From: Lachnospiraceae bacterium
GTDB taxonomy: Bacteria > Bacillota > Clostridia > Lachnospirales > Lachnospiraceae
NCBI GenBank assembly: GCA_029227035.1
Contig: JAQXZD010000089.1
Span: 1 to 52,643 of the forward strand
Direction of reading: 5' to 3'
Length of the DNA stretch: 52,643 bases
In this document: piece by piece, positions 7,802 through 16,835 of the stretch
How positions within the stretch are numbered: the first letter of the stretch is position 1
Layout of the letters: the number at the start of each line of letters is the position of its first letter
Made by a program: the position numbers and the translations under genes
Notes under the pieces: model-generated
Seen by the model: the letters and a program-made list of their open reading frames with translations, nothing else
The model's database searches: none
What the model was told of the DNA's origin: nothing

Positions 7802-8824
7802 TTATTTTCTGCCGATTTCGGTATCTGTGTCAGTTACAACACTGTGCGCCTTAATATAATCGACAATTTCATCTACCTTTGTAAATGCCAGACCAACATA
7901 GCTGTCTGCCGCACCATAGTAGATGGCAATCTTACCTGTCTCACTATCGTGAATGGTTGCGCATGGGAAGCATACATTCGGCACAAATCCGCGCTCCTCA
8001 TACCACTCCTGCGGAGTAAGAAGGAAGTTCTCACAACGATACTTCACAATTGAAGGATTATCAATATCAAGAATTGCTCCACCAATGGAATATACATATC
8101 CGTTGCAGGTTCCGGTTACACCATGATAGAAGAGTAACCAGCCCTCAGTTGTCTCAATCGGAGCTGCGCCGCCACCAATCTTAAGAGACTCCCACCATTC
8201 TGAGCCTTTGCCCATCACATGTCTGTGCTTGCCCCAGTATACCATATCCGGGCTCTCGCTGAGGAAAATATCTCCAAACGGAGTATGTCCGCTATCGGAC
8301 GGACGGGAAAGCATCATGTAATTTCCATGAATCTTTCTCGGGAACAATACTGCATTTCTGTTAAACGGAAGGAATGGATTCTCAATTCTTGTAAATGTCT
8401 TGAAGTCTGTTGTCTTTGCCATTCCAATTGCTGCGCCGTAGAAATCCTGGCACCAGATGATGTAATAGGTATCCTCTACCTTGACAAGTCTCGGATCATA
8501 AGCGTAAACCGGCATGAACGGCTTTCCGTCTTCGTCTACAAACTCAATCTTGTTCTCGTCGAAATCCCAGTGAATGGCAGCCTTACTTCTTCCAAGATAA
8601 ATAAACGGAATACCGTTTACCTGCTCGCCACGGAATACTCCGATAAATCCATCCTCATAAGGGATTACTGCGCTGTTGAAAATACGCGCAACACCTTTAA
8701 CCGGATTGCGTCCGATAATCGGGTTCTCTGTATATCTCCAAATCGGGGCATCCTTAATCCCTTCCGGTCTGTCCTGCCACGGCACATTTGGTACCGGCTC
8801 TGTCAGCATCTTAACTGTGCTCAT
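7802..8824 (-). CDS. GH130 subfamily 2-like beta-1,4-mannooligosaccharide phosphorylase
   Basis: 340 residues, cytoplasmic, a five-bladed propeller family. The likely proton donor is Asp-110 in AYDPRLVKVED, and FRGEQVNG plus ARIFNSAV are GH130 motifs. The length and N terminus (WQDRPEG) fit subfamily 2, which phosphorolyses beta-1,4-mannooligosaccharides to mannose-1-phosphate. It begins 12 bases after the subfamily 1-like gene. Together they would shorten imported mannooligosaccharides and split the final mannosyl-glucose. About 170 bases separate its stop from the CE17 start; that gap holds two weak inverted repeats but no clear terminator. Confidence 0.92.
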   Translation of the reverse strand: MSTVKMLTEPVPNVPWQDRPEGIKDAPIWRYTENPIIGRNPVKGVARIFNSAVIPYEDGFIGVFRGEQVNGIPFIYLGRSKAAIHWDFDENKIEFVDEDGKPFMPVYAYDPRLVKVEDTYYIIWCQDFYGAAIGMAKTTDFKTFTRIENPFLPFNRNAVLFPRKIHGNYMMLSRPSDSGHTPFGDIFLSESPDMVYWGKHRHVMGKGSEWWESLKIGGGAAPIETTEGWLLFYHGVTGTCNGYVYSIGGAILDIDNPSIVKYRCENFLLTPQEWYEERGFVPNVCFPCATIHDSETGKIAIYYGAADSYVGLAFTKVDEIVDYIKAHSVVTDTDTEIGRK

Positions 8825-8836
8825 TCTGTCTCCTCC

Positions 8837-10012
8837 TTATCTGCCTTCTTGGGCAAGAAAATCTAAATTCTTCTTAATCAGATCACATCTCTGTGCAACA
8901 CATTCTACACTCCGTCCCGGATCCTGCGGTGTGTTAAATACATAATCAATCAGACGGTCAATGGTCGTAGTTGCCACATGCATTCTTGTATCGCTGGAAG
9001 CATAATAAATATATACTTCATTTTTCTCATTCACAATTGCGCCATTTGTAAAAACAACATTGGAGACATCTCCAACACGCTCTTCGCCGCGCGGTCCAAT
9101 CAACATGCCTGAAGGCTCTGCGATAACCTTGGACGGATCCTTCAAATCTGTTGCAAATGCATAAATAACATAGCGGAGTCCTGCTGCGGTGTTACGCACA
9201 CCATGTGCAATATGAATCCAGCCTCTGTCTGTCTTAATCGGTGTTGCACCTGCACCGTTTTTAGCCTCTGTAATCGTATGATACTTGCGAATGCTGGTCA
9301 TCTTCTCCTCGTCGATAACCGCATGCGTAATATCATCACACAAGCCAAAACCAATTCCTCCGCCGCTTCCTGTCTCAATGAAGTCATCCATCGGGCGGGT
9401 ATAGAAAGCATACTTTCCATCCACAAATTCCGGATGCAGAACAACATTTCTCTGCTGCGGGGAACGAAGTGTGGTAAGATTATTCAGTCTCTCCCACTTC
9501 TTCAAATCCTTTGTACGCACAATTCCTGCTGCAGCAACAGCCGCTGACAAATCGTTGACACTCTTGTCCTTGCTCTCTGAGCAGAAAACTCCATAAATAT
9601 ATCCGTCCTCATGCTGTGTCAGACGCATATCATATACATTTGTTTCCTCCGGGCACACATCATCCAGAAGAATCGGATAATCCCAGAAACGAAATCCGTC
9701 AATACCATTGTCGCTCTCTGCCACACCGAAAAATGACTTACGGTCATTTCCCTCTATTCTGGCTACCAGATAATACTTTCCATTCAGATAAATGGCTCCG
9801 GAATTCATCACCGCATTGACACCGAGACGCTCCATAAAATATGGATTCGTCTCCGGATTCAAATCATATCTCCATGTCAACGGAATCATATCCCTGGTAA
9901 GAACCGGATATTCATAACGGTCAAATACACCGTTATAGAAATCACTCTTCACATTCTTGCGGGAAAGCAGCTTTTCCTGCTTCTCCTTCTCTACATAATA
10001 TCTCTCATGCAT
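8837..10012 (-). CDS. GH130 subfamily 1-like 4-O-beta-D-mannosyl-D-glucose phosphorylase
   Basis: 391 residues, matching the approximately 390-residue subfamily 1 enzymes. The catalytic Asp aligns at residue 128 in [13 protein letters not shown], close to Asp-131 of the Bacteroides fragilis enzyme. The reaction is phosphorolysis of mannosyl-beta-1,4-glucose to mannose-1-phosphate and glucose. The substrate is made from mannobiose by the 2-epimerase encoded 3 bases upstream, and the second GH130 gene follows after 12 bases, so the three are translationally close. Family membership is firm; subfamily assignment rests on length and motif recall. Confidence 0.93.
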   Translation of the reverse strand: MHERYYVEKEKQEKLLSRKNVKSDFYNGVFDRYEYPVLTRDMIPLTWRYDLNPETNPYFMERLGVNAVMNSGAIYLNGKYYLVARIEGNDRKSFFGVAESDNGIDGFRFWDYPILLDDVCPEETNVYDMRLTQHEDGYIYGVFCSESKDKSVNDLSAAVAAAGIVRTKDLKKWERLNNLTTLRSPQQRNVVLHPEFVDGKYAFYTRPMDDFIETGSGGGIGFGLCDDITHAVIDEEKMTSIRKYHTITEAKNGAGATPIKTDRGWIHIAHGVRNTAAGLRYVIYAFATDLKDPSKVIAEPSGMLIGPRGEERVGDVSNVVFTNGAIVNEKNEVYIYYASSDTRMHVATTTIDRLIDYVFNTPQDPGRSVECVAQRCDLIKKNLDFLAQEGR

Positions 10013-10015
10013 TTT

Positions 10016-11182
10016 CTATAATCTCCTAATCACTTCCATACACATTCTTCCGTTATGGTACGGGCACTTCCATGGCTCCACAATCGGCTCGCCCTCCACC
10101 GGGGTTCCGTCCTGACGAACCAGCCAGAACCATTCTGAACCTTTTCTTGCATCAATCACATAATCCTTGATGAACTGCCAGGTTGCCTCTGCTGCTTCCT
10201 TGAAATATGTCTTGGACGGATCTTTCTCATATCCGTTTAAAAAGCCCACGACTGTTTCTGCCTGCACCCACCATACACGGTTTGTATCAACAACACCTTT
10301 ATCACACTCATTGGAAAGTGAATGTCCGTCAAATGCGACATCATAGATATTCTGTGTCAGAATCTTTGTCATCGGTGTCATTTTCTCCCGATAAGACTCC
10401 TCACCCAGTACATCCACACCACGATCGATCAACCATGCGGTCTCAATATCGTGTCCATAGGAATGTAAGTCTATAATACTGTTATAATTCTTGTCGAAAA
10501 ATACTTCCTGACGTTTTTTCTCAGGATTGAACACCTTATCCGCAAAGATGTCCATAATCCATTCCAACCGTTTCTTAACTTCAGCATTTCCGGAGACACG
10601 ATACAGTTCCGTATATGCTTCAAACACATGCAGAAGCGTATTCATGGTCTTCTCCGCCAACACACCGTTCTCTGACAGCTTTTCATTGGACTCCGGCTGA
10701 AAATCAACGGTAAACGCCTCCAGATATCCCTGATCATCCATGCACTTTTCCTCAATCATATGGAACAGCTCCATGGCAAGTTCCAATGCCTCTTTCCTGC
10801 CGGATGCCTCATAATATGAGGAAAGTGCATAGATACAGAATGCCTGGTTGTAAGTATGTTTTGTGGTATCTAACGGAGTTCCGTCATAATTCATGGACCA
10901 ATAGATACCACCGTTTTTGGAATCAATACAATAATCTCTTAAAAAGGCATATCCATGATTCGCTTCATCGAGCAGGGATTCATCCTTCAACAACGTGTAA
11001 GCATTTGAGAAGAACCACATAATCCTGCTGTTAAGGATACATCCCTTTTCTGCCTTCTTATCCAGTTTTAAATCATATCCCATATATCCGTAATATCCAC
11101 CGAATTCATCATCCCTCAGATTTTTCCAGAATGGAATAATGTTTGATACCAGATGTTCCTTAATCTCTTCTTTCATATTCAT
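10016..11182 (-). CDS. Mannobiose/cellobiose 2-epimerase (AGE family)
   Basis: 388 residues, an (alpha/alpha)6 barrel of the N-acylglucosamine/cellobiose 2-epimerase family. Catalytic His and ring-stacking Trp blocks are visible: HSYGHDIETAWLID, RVWWVQAETVVGF and KCPYHNGRMCMEV. It would convert the reducing-end mannose of beta-1,4-mannobiose to glucose, giving mannosyl-glucose for the adjacent GH130 enzyme. It starts 30 bases after the second permease gene and ends 3 bases before the GH130 gene, so it is in the same operon. AAGGA lies nine bases before the ATG at 11182; an ATG two codons later is also possible. Confidence 0.93.
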   Translation of the reverse strand: MNMKEEIKEHLVSNIIPFWKNLRDDEFGGYYGYMGYDLKLDKKAEKGCILNSRIMWFFSNAYTLLKDESLLDEANHGYAFLRDYCIDSKNGGIYWSMNYDGTPLDTTKHTYNQAFCIYALSSYYEASGRKEALELAMELFHMIEEKCMDDQGYLEAFTVDFQPESNEKLSENGVLAEKTMNTLLHVFEAYTELYRVSGNAEVKKRLEWIMDIFADKVFNPEKKRQEVFFDKNYNSIIDLHSYGHDIETAWLIDRGVDVLGEESYREKMTPMTKILTQNIYDVAFDGHSLSNECDKGVVDTNRVWWVQAETVVGFLNGYEKDPSKTYFKEAAEATWQFIKDYVIDARKGSEWFWLVRQDGTPVEGEPIVEPWKCPYHNGRMCMEVIRRL

Positions 11183-11212
11183 GTCAATGATTCCTTTGCT
11201 TTCCTAAAATGA

Positions 11213-12079
11213 TTAACCCTTAACCGCACCTGCCGTAATTCCACTGTAAATCTGCTTCTGGCAGAGGATAAATACAATCAGTGCCGGTAAAAGTGAAATA
11301 ATAACGCCAGCACAAATCAGGTTATACTGGCTTCCCATCGGTCCTACGAATGTGTAGAGGGAAATAGCCATGGTACGAATTTCCTTTTTCTGCAGATATA
11401 ACTGTGCTGCATAGTACTCGTTGTAAATACCTACACCCTTTAAGATACATGCCGTAACGATTGCCGGCTTCAAAAGCGGAAGAATAATCTTCCAGTAAAT
11501 GGTCCAGTAAGAAGCACCGTCCACAATTGCCGATTCATCCAGCGACTGTGATATATTCTCCATAAACTGGATAAAGATATAAACCGATATAACGTCCGTT
11601 CCGCAGCTCATGATAATGTAACCATACAGATGGTTAACAAAATTGAGTGCACTCATGATATTAAATACGGTTACCTGCATAGCTACTGCCGGAAGCAGAG
11701 ATGCAATCAGGAACAAGCTTCTGATCAAGCCGTTTCCCGGGAACTTAAAACGATCCAGTACATAAGCAAGCTGTGTTCCGATAATAACGGAAACTATCAA
11801 CACACAAATCAATACGATAACGGAATTGATAAATGCATGCCCCATATCTGCTTTCTGGAATGCTTCGATAAAGTTGTCAAAGTTCAGCCAGTTCTCCGGA
11901 AGTGACATCGCACTCTTGGACATATACTCATCTTTTGTCTTAAAAGCCATCATTGCACATGTAACAACCGGAATAACAGCTACCAGAGAGAAGAAGATTA
12001 AGATAAAATATTCCAGAACTTTCCAAACAATTGCTCCCGGAGAAAATGATTTTCCGGATTTTGTTGTCATTGTTGCCAT
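11213..12079 (-). CDS. Sugar ABC transporter permease (MalG type) of the mannooligosaccharide importer
   Basis: 288 residues with six predicted membrane segments. The EAA loop that docks the ATPase is visible about residues 180-200 (ESAIVDGASYWTIYWKIILPLLKP). It is the carbohydrate uptake class 1 permease of the MalG/RiMPP2 type. It starts 1 base after its partner permease stops (12081), so the two are translationally coupled. No ATP-binding subunit is encoded nearby; this class usually shares an MsmK-type ATPase encoded elsewhere. The substrate, probably beta-mannooligosaccharide, is inferred from neighbours. Confidence 0.93.
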   Translation of the reverse strand: MATMTTKSGKSFSPGAIVWKVLEYFILIFFSLVAVIPVVTCAMMAFKTKDEYMSKSAMSLPENWLNFDNFIEAFQKADMGHAFINSVIVLICVLIVSVIIGTQLAYVLDRFKFPGNGLIRSLFLIASLLPAVAMQVTVFNIMSALNFVNHLYGYIIMSCGTDVISVYIFIQFMENISQSLDESAIVDGASYWTIYWKIILPLLKPAIVTACILKGVGIYNEYYAAQLYLQKKEIRTMAISLYTFVGPMGSQYNLICAGVIISLLPALIVFILCQKQIYSGITAGAVKG

Positions 12080-12080
12080 C

Positions 12081-13109
12081 TTAAATTCCTCCCTTCGCCA
12101 TTGCTTTCTTAGCAGCTTTTTCTGCTTTCATGCGCGCTTTCTTGGCCTTGTATGATTCTTCTTCGGACTCAGCATCCCGGAATACATATTTAAAGAACAA
12201 CTGCTGCAATCCTGCACATACCAGGATGATAATCAAAAGAACAACTGCCATTGCAGATGCAAGACCAACCTTCTGTGACGTATGTGCGATACGGTTCATG
12301 ATAACAAAATATGTTCCTGTTCCGGCACCACCGTTTGTAATAACGAATGGCGGCTCGAAAGCACTCAGAGAACCTGTAATGGAAAGAATTACGTTCAAGG
12401 TTATAATTGTCTTAATACTCGGCAGAATAATATGTCTAAACTGCTGTAATTTATTTGCACCATCCAGTTCTGCGGCTTCATAAAGCTCTGCATCTACGGA
12501 CATAATTGCACCGATAAACAGTACCATCGTCTGTCCCAGATATCGCCAGACCGAAGTCGCCACCAAAGCCCAGTTGTTTACGCTTTGGTCTTTCAACCAG
12601 TATGGAAGATTATCCAATTTAAATCCACACCACTGAAGGATTGTATCTAATACATATCCTCTTGTGTAGAAAAACTTAAAGATCAAACCAATGGCAATAC
12701 CACTGATCAGATAAGGGAAGAAAATAAGTCCCTTAAAGAGATTTCCACCTTTTACTTTAAAGCTCAACATTGTTGCAAGGAACAGTGCCAGTGCCAACTG
12801 AACCAACGCTCCGACAATGTAATACAGACTCAGCTTCAAAGCTCCAAAGCAGTCATCACGACTAAACACATCTATGTAATTTTGCCAGCCGACGAACTGT
12901 CTTCTGTCAACCGGAGTTGTATATTTCATTTTGTAAAAACTGAACTGTACCATCTTTCCGAATGGTAAGTATGTGAATGTAAAGAGCAGTAATAACGGAA
13001 TAATTGTAAATGCCAGACAGATCAATACCTTCTGACCTTTTCTGCTCTTAGCCCATTTAATAAAATTAAAGGGCTCTTTTTCCTTTACGGTATTAACAGC
13101 AGTAGCCAT
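12081..13109 (-). CDS. Sugar ABC transporter permease (MalF type) of the mannooligosaccharide importer
   Basis: About 342 residues from the ATG at 13109, chosen because GGAGG lies just upstream; the longer frame has no such site and would run into the hairpin at 13134-13169. Six membrane segments, an EAA loop (AELYEAAELDGANKLQQFRHIILP) and a Lys/Ala-rich cytoplasmic C-terminal tail are visible. It pairs with the MalG-type permease downstream and the lipoprotein encoded upstream to form the importer. The substrate is inferred from the operon. Confidence 0.93.
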   Translation of the reverse strand: MATAVNTVKEKEPFNFIKWAKSRKGQKVLICLAFTIIPLLLLFTFTYLPFGKMVQFSFYKMKYTTPVDRRQFVGWQNYIDVFSRDDCFGALKLSLYYIVGALVQLALALFLATMLSFKVKGGNLFKGLIFFPYLISGIAIGLIFKFFYTRGYVLDTILQWCGFKLDNLPYWLKDQSVNNWALVATSVWRYLGQTMVLFIGAIMSVDAELYEAAELDGANKLQQFRHIILPSIKTIITLNVILSITGSLSAFEPPFVITNGGAGTGTYFVIMNRIAHTSQKVGLASAMAVVLLIIILVCAGLQQLFFKYVFRDAESEEESYKAKKARMKAEKAAKKAMAKGGI

Positions 13110-13133
13110 AATGCCTTTCCTCCATTTTTTGTT

Positions 13134-13169
13134 ATATTGAGCCAGAGGCTGTAACCCCTGGCTCAATAT
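13134..13169 (-). other. Stable intercistronic hairpin between binding-protein and permease genes
   Basis: ATATTGAGCCAG (13134-13145) pairs with CTGGCTCAATAT (13158-13169), extended by two more pairs across one mismatch around a six-base loop. No T run follows on the minus strand. The position after the solute-binding-protein gene suggests protection of its mRNA 3' end, giving more binding protein than permease. Confidence 0.7.
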
Positions 13170-13199
13170 TAGTTGGCATGTTCAAATAATACTTTAATA

Positions 13200-14621
13200 T
13201 TACTCTTCTGTAACTTCTACGCCTGCAGACTCCTGGCCCTGTGCCCAAGCCTCATTCCACTCAGCTACGATATCATCATAGCTCTTGCTTCCGTCTGCTG
13301 CTGCCTCGATTACTGCCTGAAGTCTTACACCGTCACCATCAGCGTTGATGTTAACCTCAGATGCACTGTTAACCTCATTCATGAAGTCTTCCTCACCATC
13401 CAGTACCGGATCGTCCTGAAGAAGCTCAACATTGTCGAATGAAAGCTGAGTATCCTCACCCTTTACAACCGGAAGTGAGAACTCATTGTAAGCATATCCG
13501 GATCTCTCAACCAGCCACTTAACAAAGATAAGAGCTGCCTGTGTATCGTTCTCGTCAAGATTTACGTTGATACCATATCCTCTGTCTGCAGAAGCTGCTG
13601 CGTACTGCTTTCCGTCAACGCTGATTGGGAATGGCATATATCCAACATCATCTGCGTTGTCACCTGCCTGCTTCATCTGCGGAAGAGCCCATGAACCAAG
13701 TACCATACAACCAATCTCACCGTTGTTCATCTTACCCTTAGAGCCTTCCCAGTCAGTTGTCATGTAGTCATCCTCGGTTAATCCCTCAGCAACTGCATCG
13801 TAAAGAATCTTGTATACTGCATAAGCATGTGTATCATCACCGTAATTCTTGAATGGATCCTTAGTGTGAACAAGCTTCTGGTTCATGTATGCTGTATCAC
13901 CTGTTGCCGGAAGTCCGATGTAAGCATCCCACTGTCCGCTTAATGCCCATCCTGCTGCATAGTTTGTGTAAAGCGGAATAGCATCTGTCTTCTCTTTGAT
14001 TGCCTTTAAAGCATCAATAAACTCGCTTGGAGTCTTTGGCAGCTCTGTGATTCCTGCAGCTTCGAATACTTTCTTGTTGTATACGATACCACCTGCATTA
14101 CATGTGGACGGAATACCATATACCTGCTTCTCATACATTGTGTTATCTGCATAATTGATTGTCTGAGAAATTGTATCATAGTCACCATATGATCTGAAGT
14201 ATGTGCTGAGGTCTGCCTTATCTACTGTCGGGATGCAGACAACATCATCATACTCTCCAGACTGTAAATATGTAGATACGCTCTGCTCATAGTCTGTAAT
14301 TGTGTTGATGGTTACCTTGATGTTTGGATACAGTTCGTTAAAATCTGCAAGGTAAGACGGCCAATCCTTTCCAGGATATCCTGCGCCCTCATCCATATCG
14401 GTACGGTTGCTTGAGAAAGAAATCTCAGCAGTTAAATCCTTGCAATCCTTGTCGAGGTCAAGGTCAGCATACTCGATGATTCCGCTTGCCTCGTCTCCGC
14501 TGTTGTCTGCAGCCTGAGTATTTGTGGTTCCTTCGTCCTTCTTGTCGCTTCCCCCACAAGCTGCAACTGAAACTGCCATTACTCCTGCCATAGCAAGAGC
14601 TGCTACTCTTTTCAATTTCAT
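13200..14621 (-). CDS. Carbohydrate ABC transporter substrate-binding lipoprotein (mannooligosaccharide-binding type)
   Basis: 473 residues. A lipoprotein signal peptide (residues 1-21) ends in SVAAC with the lipid Cys at 22, followed by an acidic, Thr-rich linker. The mature part is a type 2 periplasmic-binding fold with aromatic residues in the cleft. It captures oligosaccharides outside the membrane for the two permeases downstream. It is the first gene of the operon running to manA. AAGGAGG lies seven bases before the ATG. Binding of beta-mannooligosaccharides is inferred from the operon, which parallels the Roseburia mannan importer. Confidence 0.93.
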   Translation of the reverse strand: MKLKRVAALAMAGVMAVSVAACGGSDKKDEGTTNTQAADNSGDEASGIIEYADLDLDKDCKDLTAEISFSSNRTDMDEGAGYPGKDWPSYLADFNELYPNIKVTINTITDYEQSVSTYLQSGEYDDVVCIPTVDKADLSTYFRSYGDYDTISQTINYADNTMYEKQVYGIPSTCNAGGIVYNKKVFEAAGITELPKTPSEFIDALKAIKEKTDAIPLYTNYAAGWALSGQWDAYIGLPATGDTAYMNQKLVHTKDPFKNYGDDTHAYAVYKILYDAVAEGLTEDDYMTTDWEGSKGKMNNGEIGCMVLGSWALPQMKQAGDNADDVGYMPFPISVDGKQYAAASADRGYGINVNLDENDTQAALIFVKWLVERSGYAYNEFSLPVVKGEDTQLSFDNVELLQDDPVLDGEEDFMNEVNSASEVNINADGDGVRLQAVIEAAADGSKSYDDIVAEWNEAWAQGQESAGVEVTEE

Positions 14622-14660
14622 ATTTTTTTCCTCCTTAAATATGTATCGCTTTTTTGAAGC

Positions 14661-14745
14661 TAATTTAAGTATACTTTTTTTGTTTATTTAATCATCACTT
14701 ATTCTTGTTTTTAATATCGCAATATTGCATTTCCATGCATTTTCC
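14661..14745 (-). promoter_or_regulatory. Promoter and probable AraC-type activator site of the importer operon
   Basis: On the minus strand TATACT (14668-14673) is a good -10 box about 50 bases before the SBP start, but the -35 position (14691-14696) is poor, as expected for an activated promoter. Upstream of it lie two adjacent 10-base direct repeats, TGCATTTCCA (14726-14735) and TGCATTTTCC (14736-14745, plus-strand reading), preceded by the palindrome GCAATATTGC (14719-14728). Direct repeats upstream of -35 fit an AraC-family activator such as the divergent gene at 14903. No experimental support. Confidence 0.45.
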
Positions 14746-14902
14746 CTACTTTCCACAATTTCGTTACTTCTTTTTTGTACAATTTATACATGAGTTTACT
14801 CTTGACAAACCATATTTTTAAAGTTGTCCGTTTCATCTCTTGTCTCCGGTTTCAGTTTCGGATATATTTATAGGGAAATCATTTGATTGTAAGGAGGATA
14901 TC

Positions 14903-15847
14903 ATGCAATTTAAAGAAGGTCTGGAACTCACAGTTACATCCGGCAATATCAGACAGGAAACCCTCGCCGAAAATGCCAAAAATTTTCTTTCGTTTGAGTA
15001 TGATGAAGATATGAATCAGGATGCTTTTCTTCACCTTCTGGCTGTCGGCAGACATCAGTTAACCTCTGCCTGCTCCTTTCGGTTAAAAACCATCCCGTGT
15101 TATTCCCTTTTTCGTTTTTACGAAGGCATAGTGGATATCACCTGCGGAAAAGATACCTTTACCGGTCAGCCCGGACAGCTTCTCTTTCTCTCTCCGTCTT
15201 CTGAACTGAATTACCGCATTCGAAGCGGCCGTTGCCATTTTTTTGAGATATGCTTTGTTGGAAGTGCTGCTGAACATTATCGTAACCTCCTGCCTTCTGT
15301 CATTCCATACAACAATACGCTGGCAGCTTCCTGCATTCCCCAGACCATGGATCATCTTCTGGGGCATGTTCCGCATGACCCGCAGCTAGACCTGCTCATG
15401 TATTCCAAATGGATCAATGACATTTTCACGGAACTCTGTGTGTACTCCATGAATGATATGCGGCTGAACGAAAAAATTCCTTCCTATATATTGGAAATGA
15501 AAAAAATGTTCGACAGCGAATACCAGAATTCCTATTCGCTTGCCGGGCTCGAGCAGTATTTTGAGAAAAGCCGTTACCGGCTCTGCCGTGAATTTTCCCA
15601 GTACTTTGGGGCTTCGCCGATCCAATATCTCAACCACCGCAGAATCGAAGAGGCAAAGACTCTTCTCTTGTCTACTTCCATGTCCGTTCATGAAGTCGGC
15701 TCTGCGGTAGGAATTGACAACACGAATCATTTTATCGGACTCTTTAAAAGAGAAACAGGAACCACCCCGCTTGTATTCAAGCAGGAGGCTCCCGTTGCTA
15801 TCTCCGAGCTACACTATCCTTTTTCACCAGGTGCCCATCCACAATAA
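14903..15847 (+). CDS. AraC-family transcriptional regulator
   Basis: 314 residues from the ATG at 14903, which follows AAGGAGG at good spacing. Residues about 40-170 look like a cupin-type sugar-sensing domain (SCSFRLKTIPCYSLFRFYEG, GQLLFLSPSSELNYRI). The last about 100 residues hold two helix-turn-helix motifs, with the usual signature DNTNHFIGLFKRETGTTPLVFK. It is the only larger plus-strand gene in this half and is divergent from the importer operon, the classic arrangement for a local activator. Its 3' end overlaps the convergent lacI-type gene by 50 bases. The ligand is presumably a mannooligosaccharide or its product. Confidence 0.92.
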   Translation: MQFKEGLELTVTSGNIRQETLAENAKNFLSFEYDEDMNQDAFLHLLAVGRHQLTSACSFRLKTIPCYSLFRFYEGIVDITCGKDTFTGQPGQLLFLSPSSELNYRIRSGRCHFFEICFVGSAAEHYRNLLPSVIPYNNTLAASCIPQTMDHLLGHVPHDPQLDLLMYSKWINDIFTELCVYSMNDMRLNEKIPSYILEMKKMFDSEYQNSYSLAGLEQYFEKSRYRLCREFSQYFGASPIQYLNHRRIEEAKTLLLSTSMSVHEVGSAVGIDNTNHFIGLFKRETGTTPLVFKQEAPVAISELHYPFSPGAHPQ

Positions 15848-16814
15848 AGGCGCCTGAAGTATATTTTTCATCGGCTATTTTCTTATATATCTTATGCATG
15901 GTTCTTCGTGCCATCTCAGCGATATCGACTTCATAAGTGGTGATTCCGATATCGCAGATTCCCGGATAAAGATAATTATCAAAACCAACCACAGAGATAT
16001 CTTCCGGCACTCGGTATCCTTCCTTCTGCAGCTTTCGAATCAGATGAGCCGCCGTCACATCACAGTTGCATACGAAAGCGGTCGGCATCTCTTCCGGCAG
16101 TTGGATGTTTTTCTCCATGTCAATCATGCCCGTCTCCATATCACGGTCTTTGATTACCCACTCTTCCCGACAGGTACTGCCATGTTCCAGAAGAGATTTC
16201 ACATATCCGAGAAAACGATCCGTAATACTGTTCGTTGCACCTACCGTTCCCACAAAGGCAATATCGGTATGTCCCATATCATACAGATAATTCGTCATGA
16301 GATAACTGCCATAAAAGCTGTTGGATATCACCGTATCCACTTCCTGCATGTTATCATAATAGTCCATATAAACAATCGGCACTTCCGCTGCTTTCTCCAG
16401 ATTGCGCAGATATCCTTTTTCCATATGTCCGATTACGACGATTCCGTCCGCGCGCTTTTCCTTCATAAGAAGTGGTATTCTTGCATTGACCGCATCCGCG
16501 CGGCTTACGATCTCCAGAATCGTAAAGCATCCGCGTGCGACTGCTTTCTTGGTTAATTCCTGATACAACTGTCCGTAAAAGGAAGCATATTTGTCCAGAT
16601 AGATTTCCTGTATCAACACACCAATGCTGTACTGTCTTGCACCCTGCTTCTTATTTGCCGCCGGCGGTTGATACCCCATGTCCTGCGCCAACTGTTTAAT
16701 TTTTTTCCTGAGTTCTTCACTGACGCCCTTCTGATCCGAAAGCGCCTTTGACACAGTCACCGTGCTGACTCCGACCACCGCTGCGATGTCGGACAGTTTC
16801 ACTGCTTTTGCCAT
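15798..16814 (-). CDS. LacI-family transcriptional regulator
   Basis: 338 residues. The N-terminal LacI helix-turn-helix is complete (KLSDIAAVVGVSTVTVSKALSDQKGVSEE) and is followed by a type 1 periplasmic-binding sensor domain (residues about 62-335) with the motif DISVVGFDN. It starts 21 bases after the GH36 stop and is the last gene of the mutase-TM protein-GH36-LacI group. It probably represses one or both halves of the mannan locus. I did not find a convincing LacI operator palindrome. Its last 50 bases overlap the convergent AraC-type gene, so both C termini are coded by both strands of the same DNA. Confidence 0.93.
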   Translation of the reverse strand: MAKAVKLSDIAAVVGVSTVTVSKALSDQKGVSEELRKKIKQLAQDMGYQPPAANKKQGARQYSIGVLIQEIYLDKYASFYGQLYQELTKKAVARGCFTILEIVSRADAVNARIPLLMKEKRADGIVVIGHMEKGYLRNLEKAAEVPIVYMDYYDNMQEVDTVISNSFYGSYLMTNYLYDMGHTDIAFVGTVGATNSITDRFLGYVKSLLEHGSTCREEWVIKDRDMETGMIDMEKNIQLPEEMPTAFVCNCDVTAAHLIRKLQKEGYRVPEDISVVGFDNYLYPGICDIGITTYEVDIAEMARRTMHKIYKKIADEKYTSGAFIVDGHLVKKDSVARR

Positions 16815-16835
16815 CTTTCTTTACTCCTCGTATTT

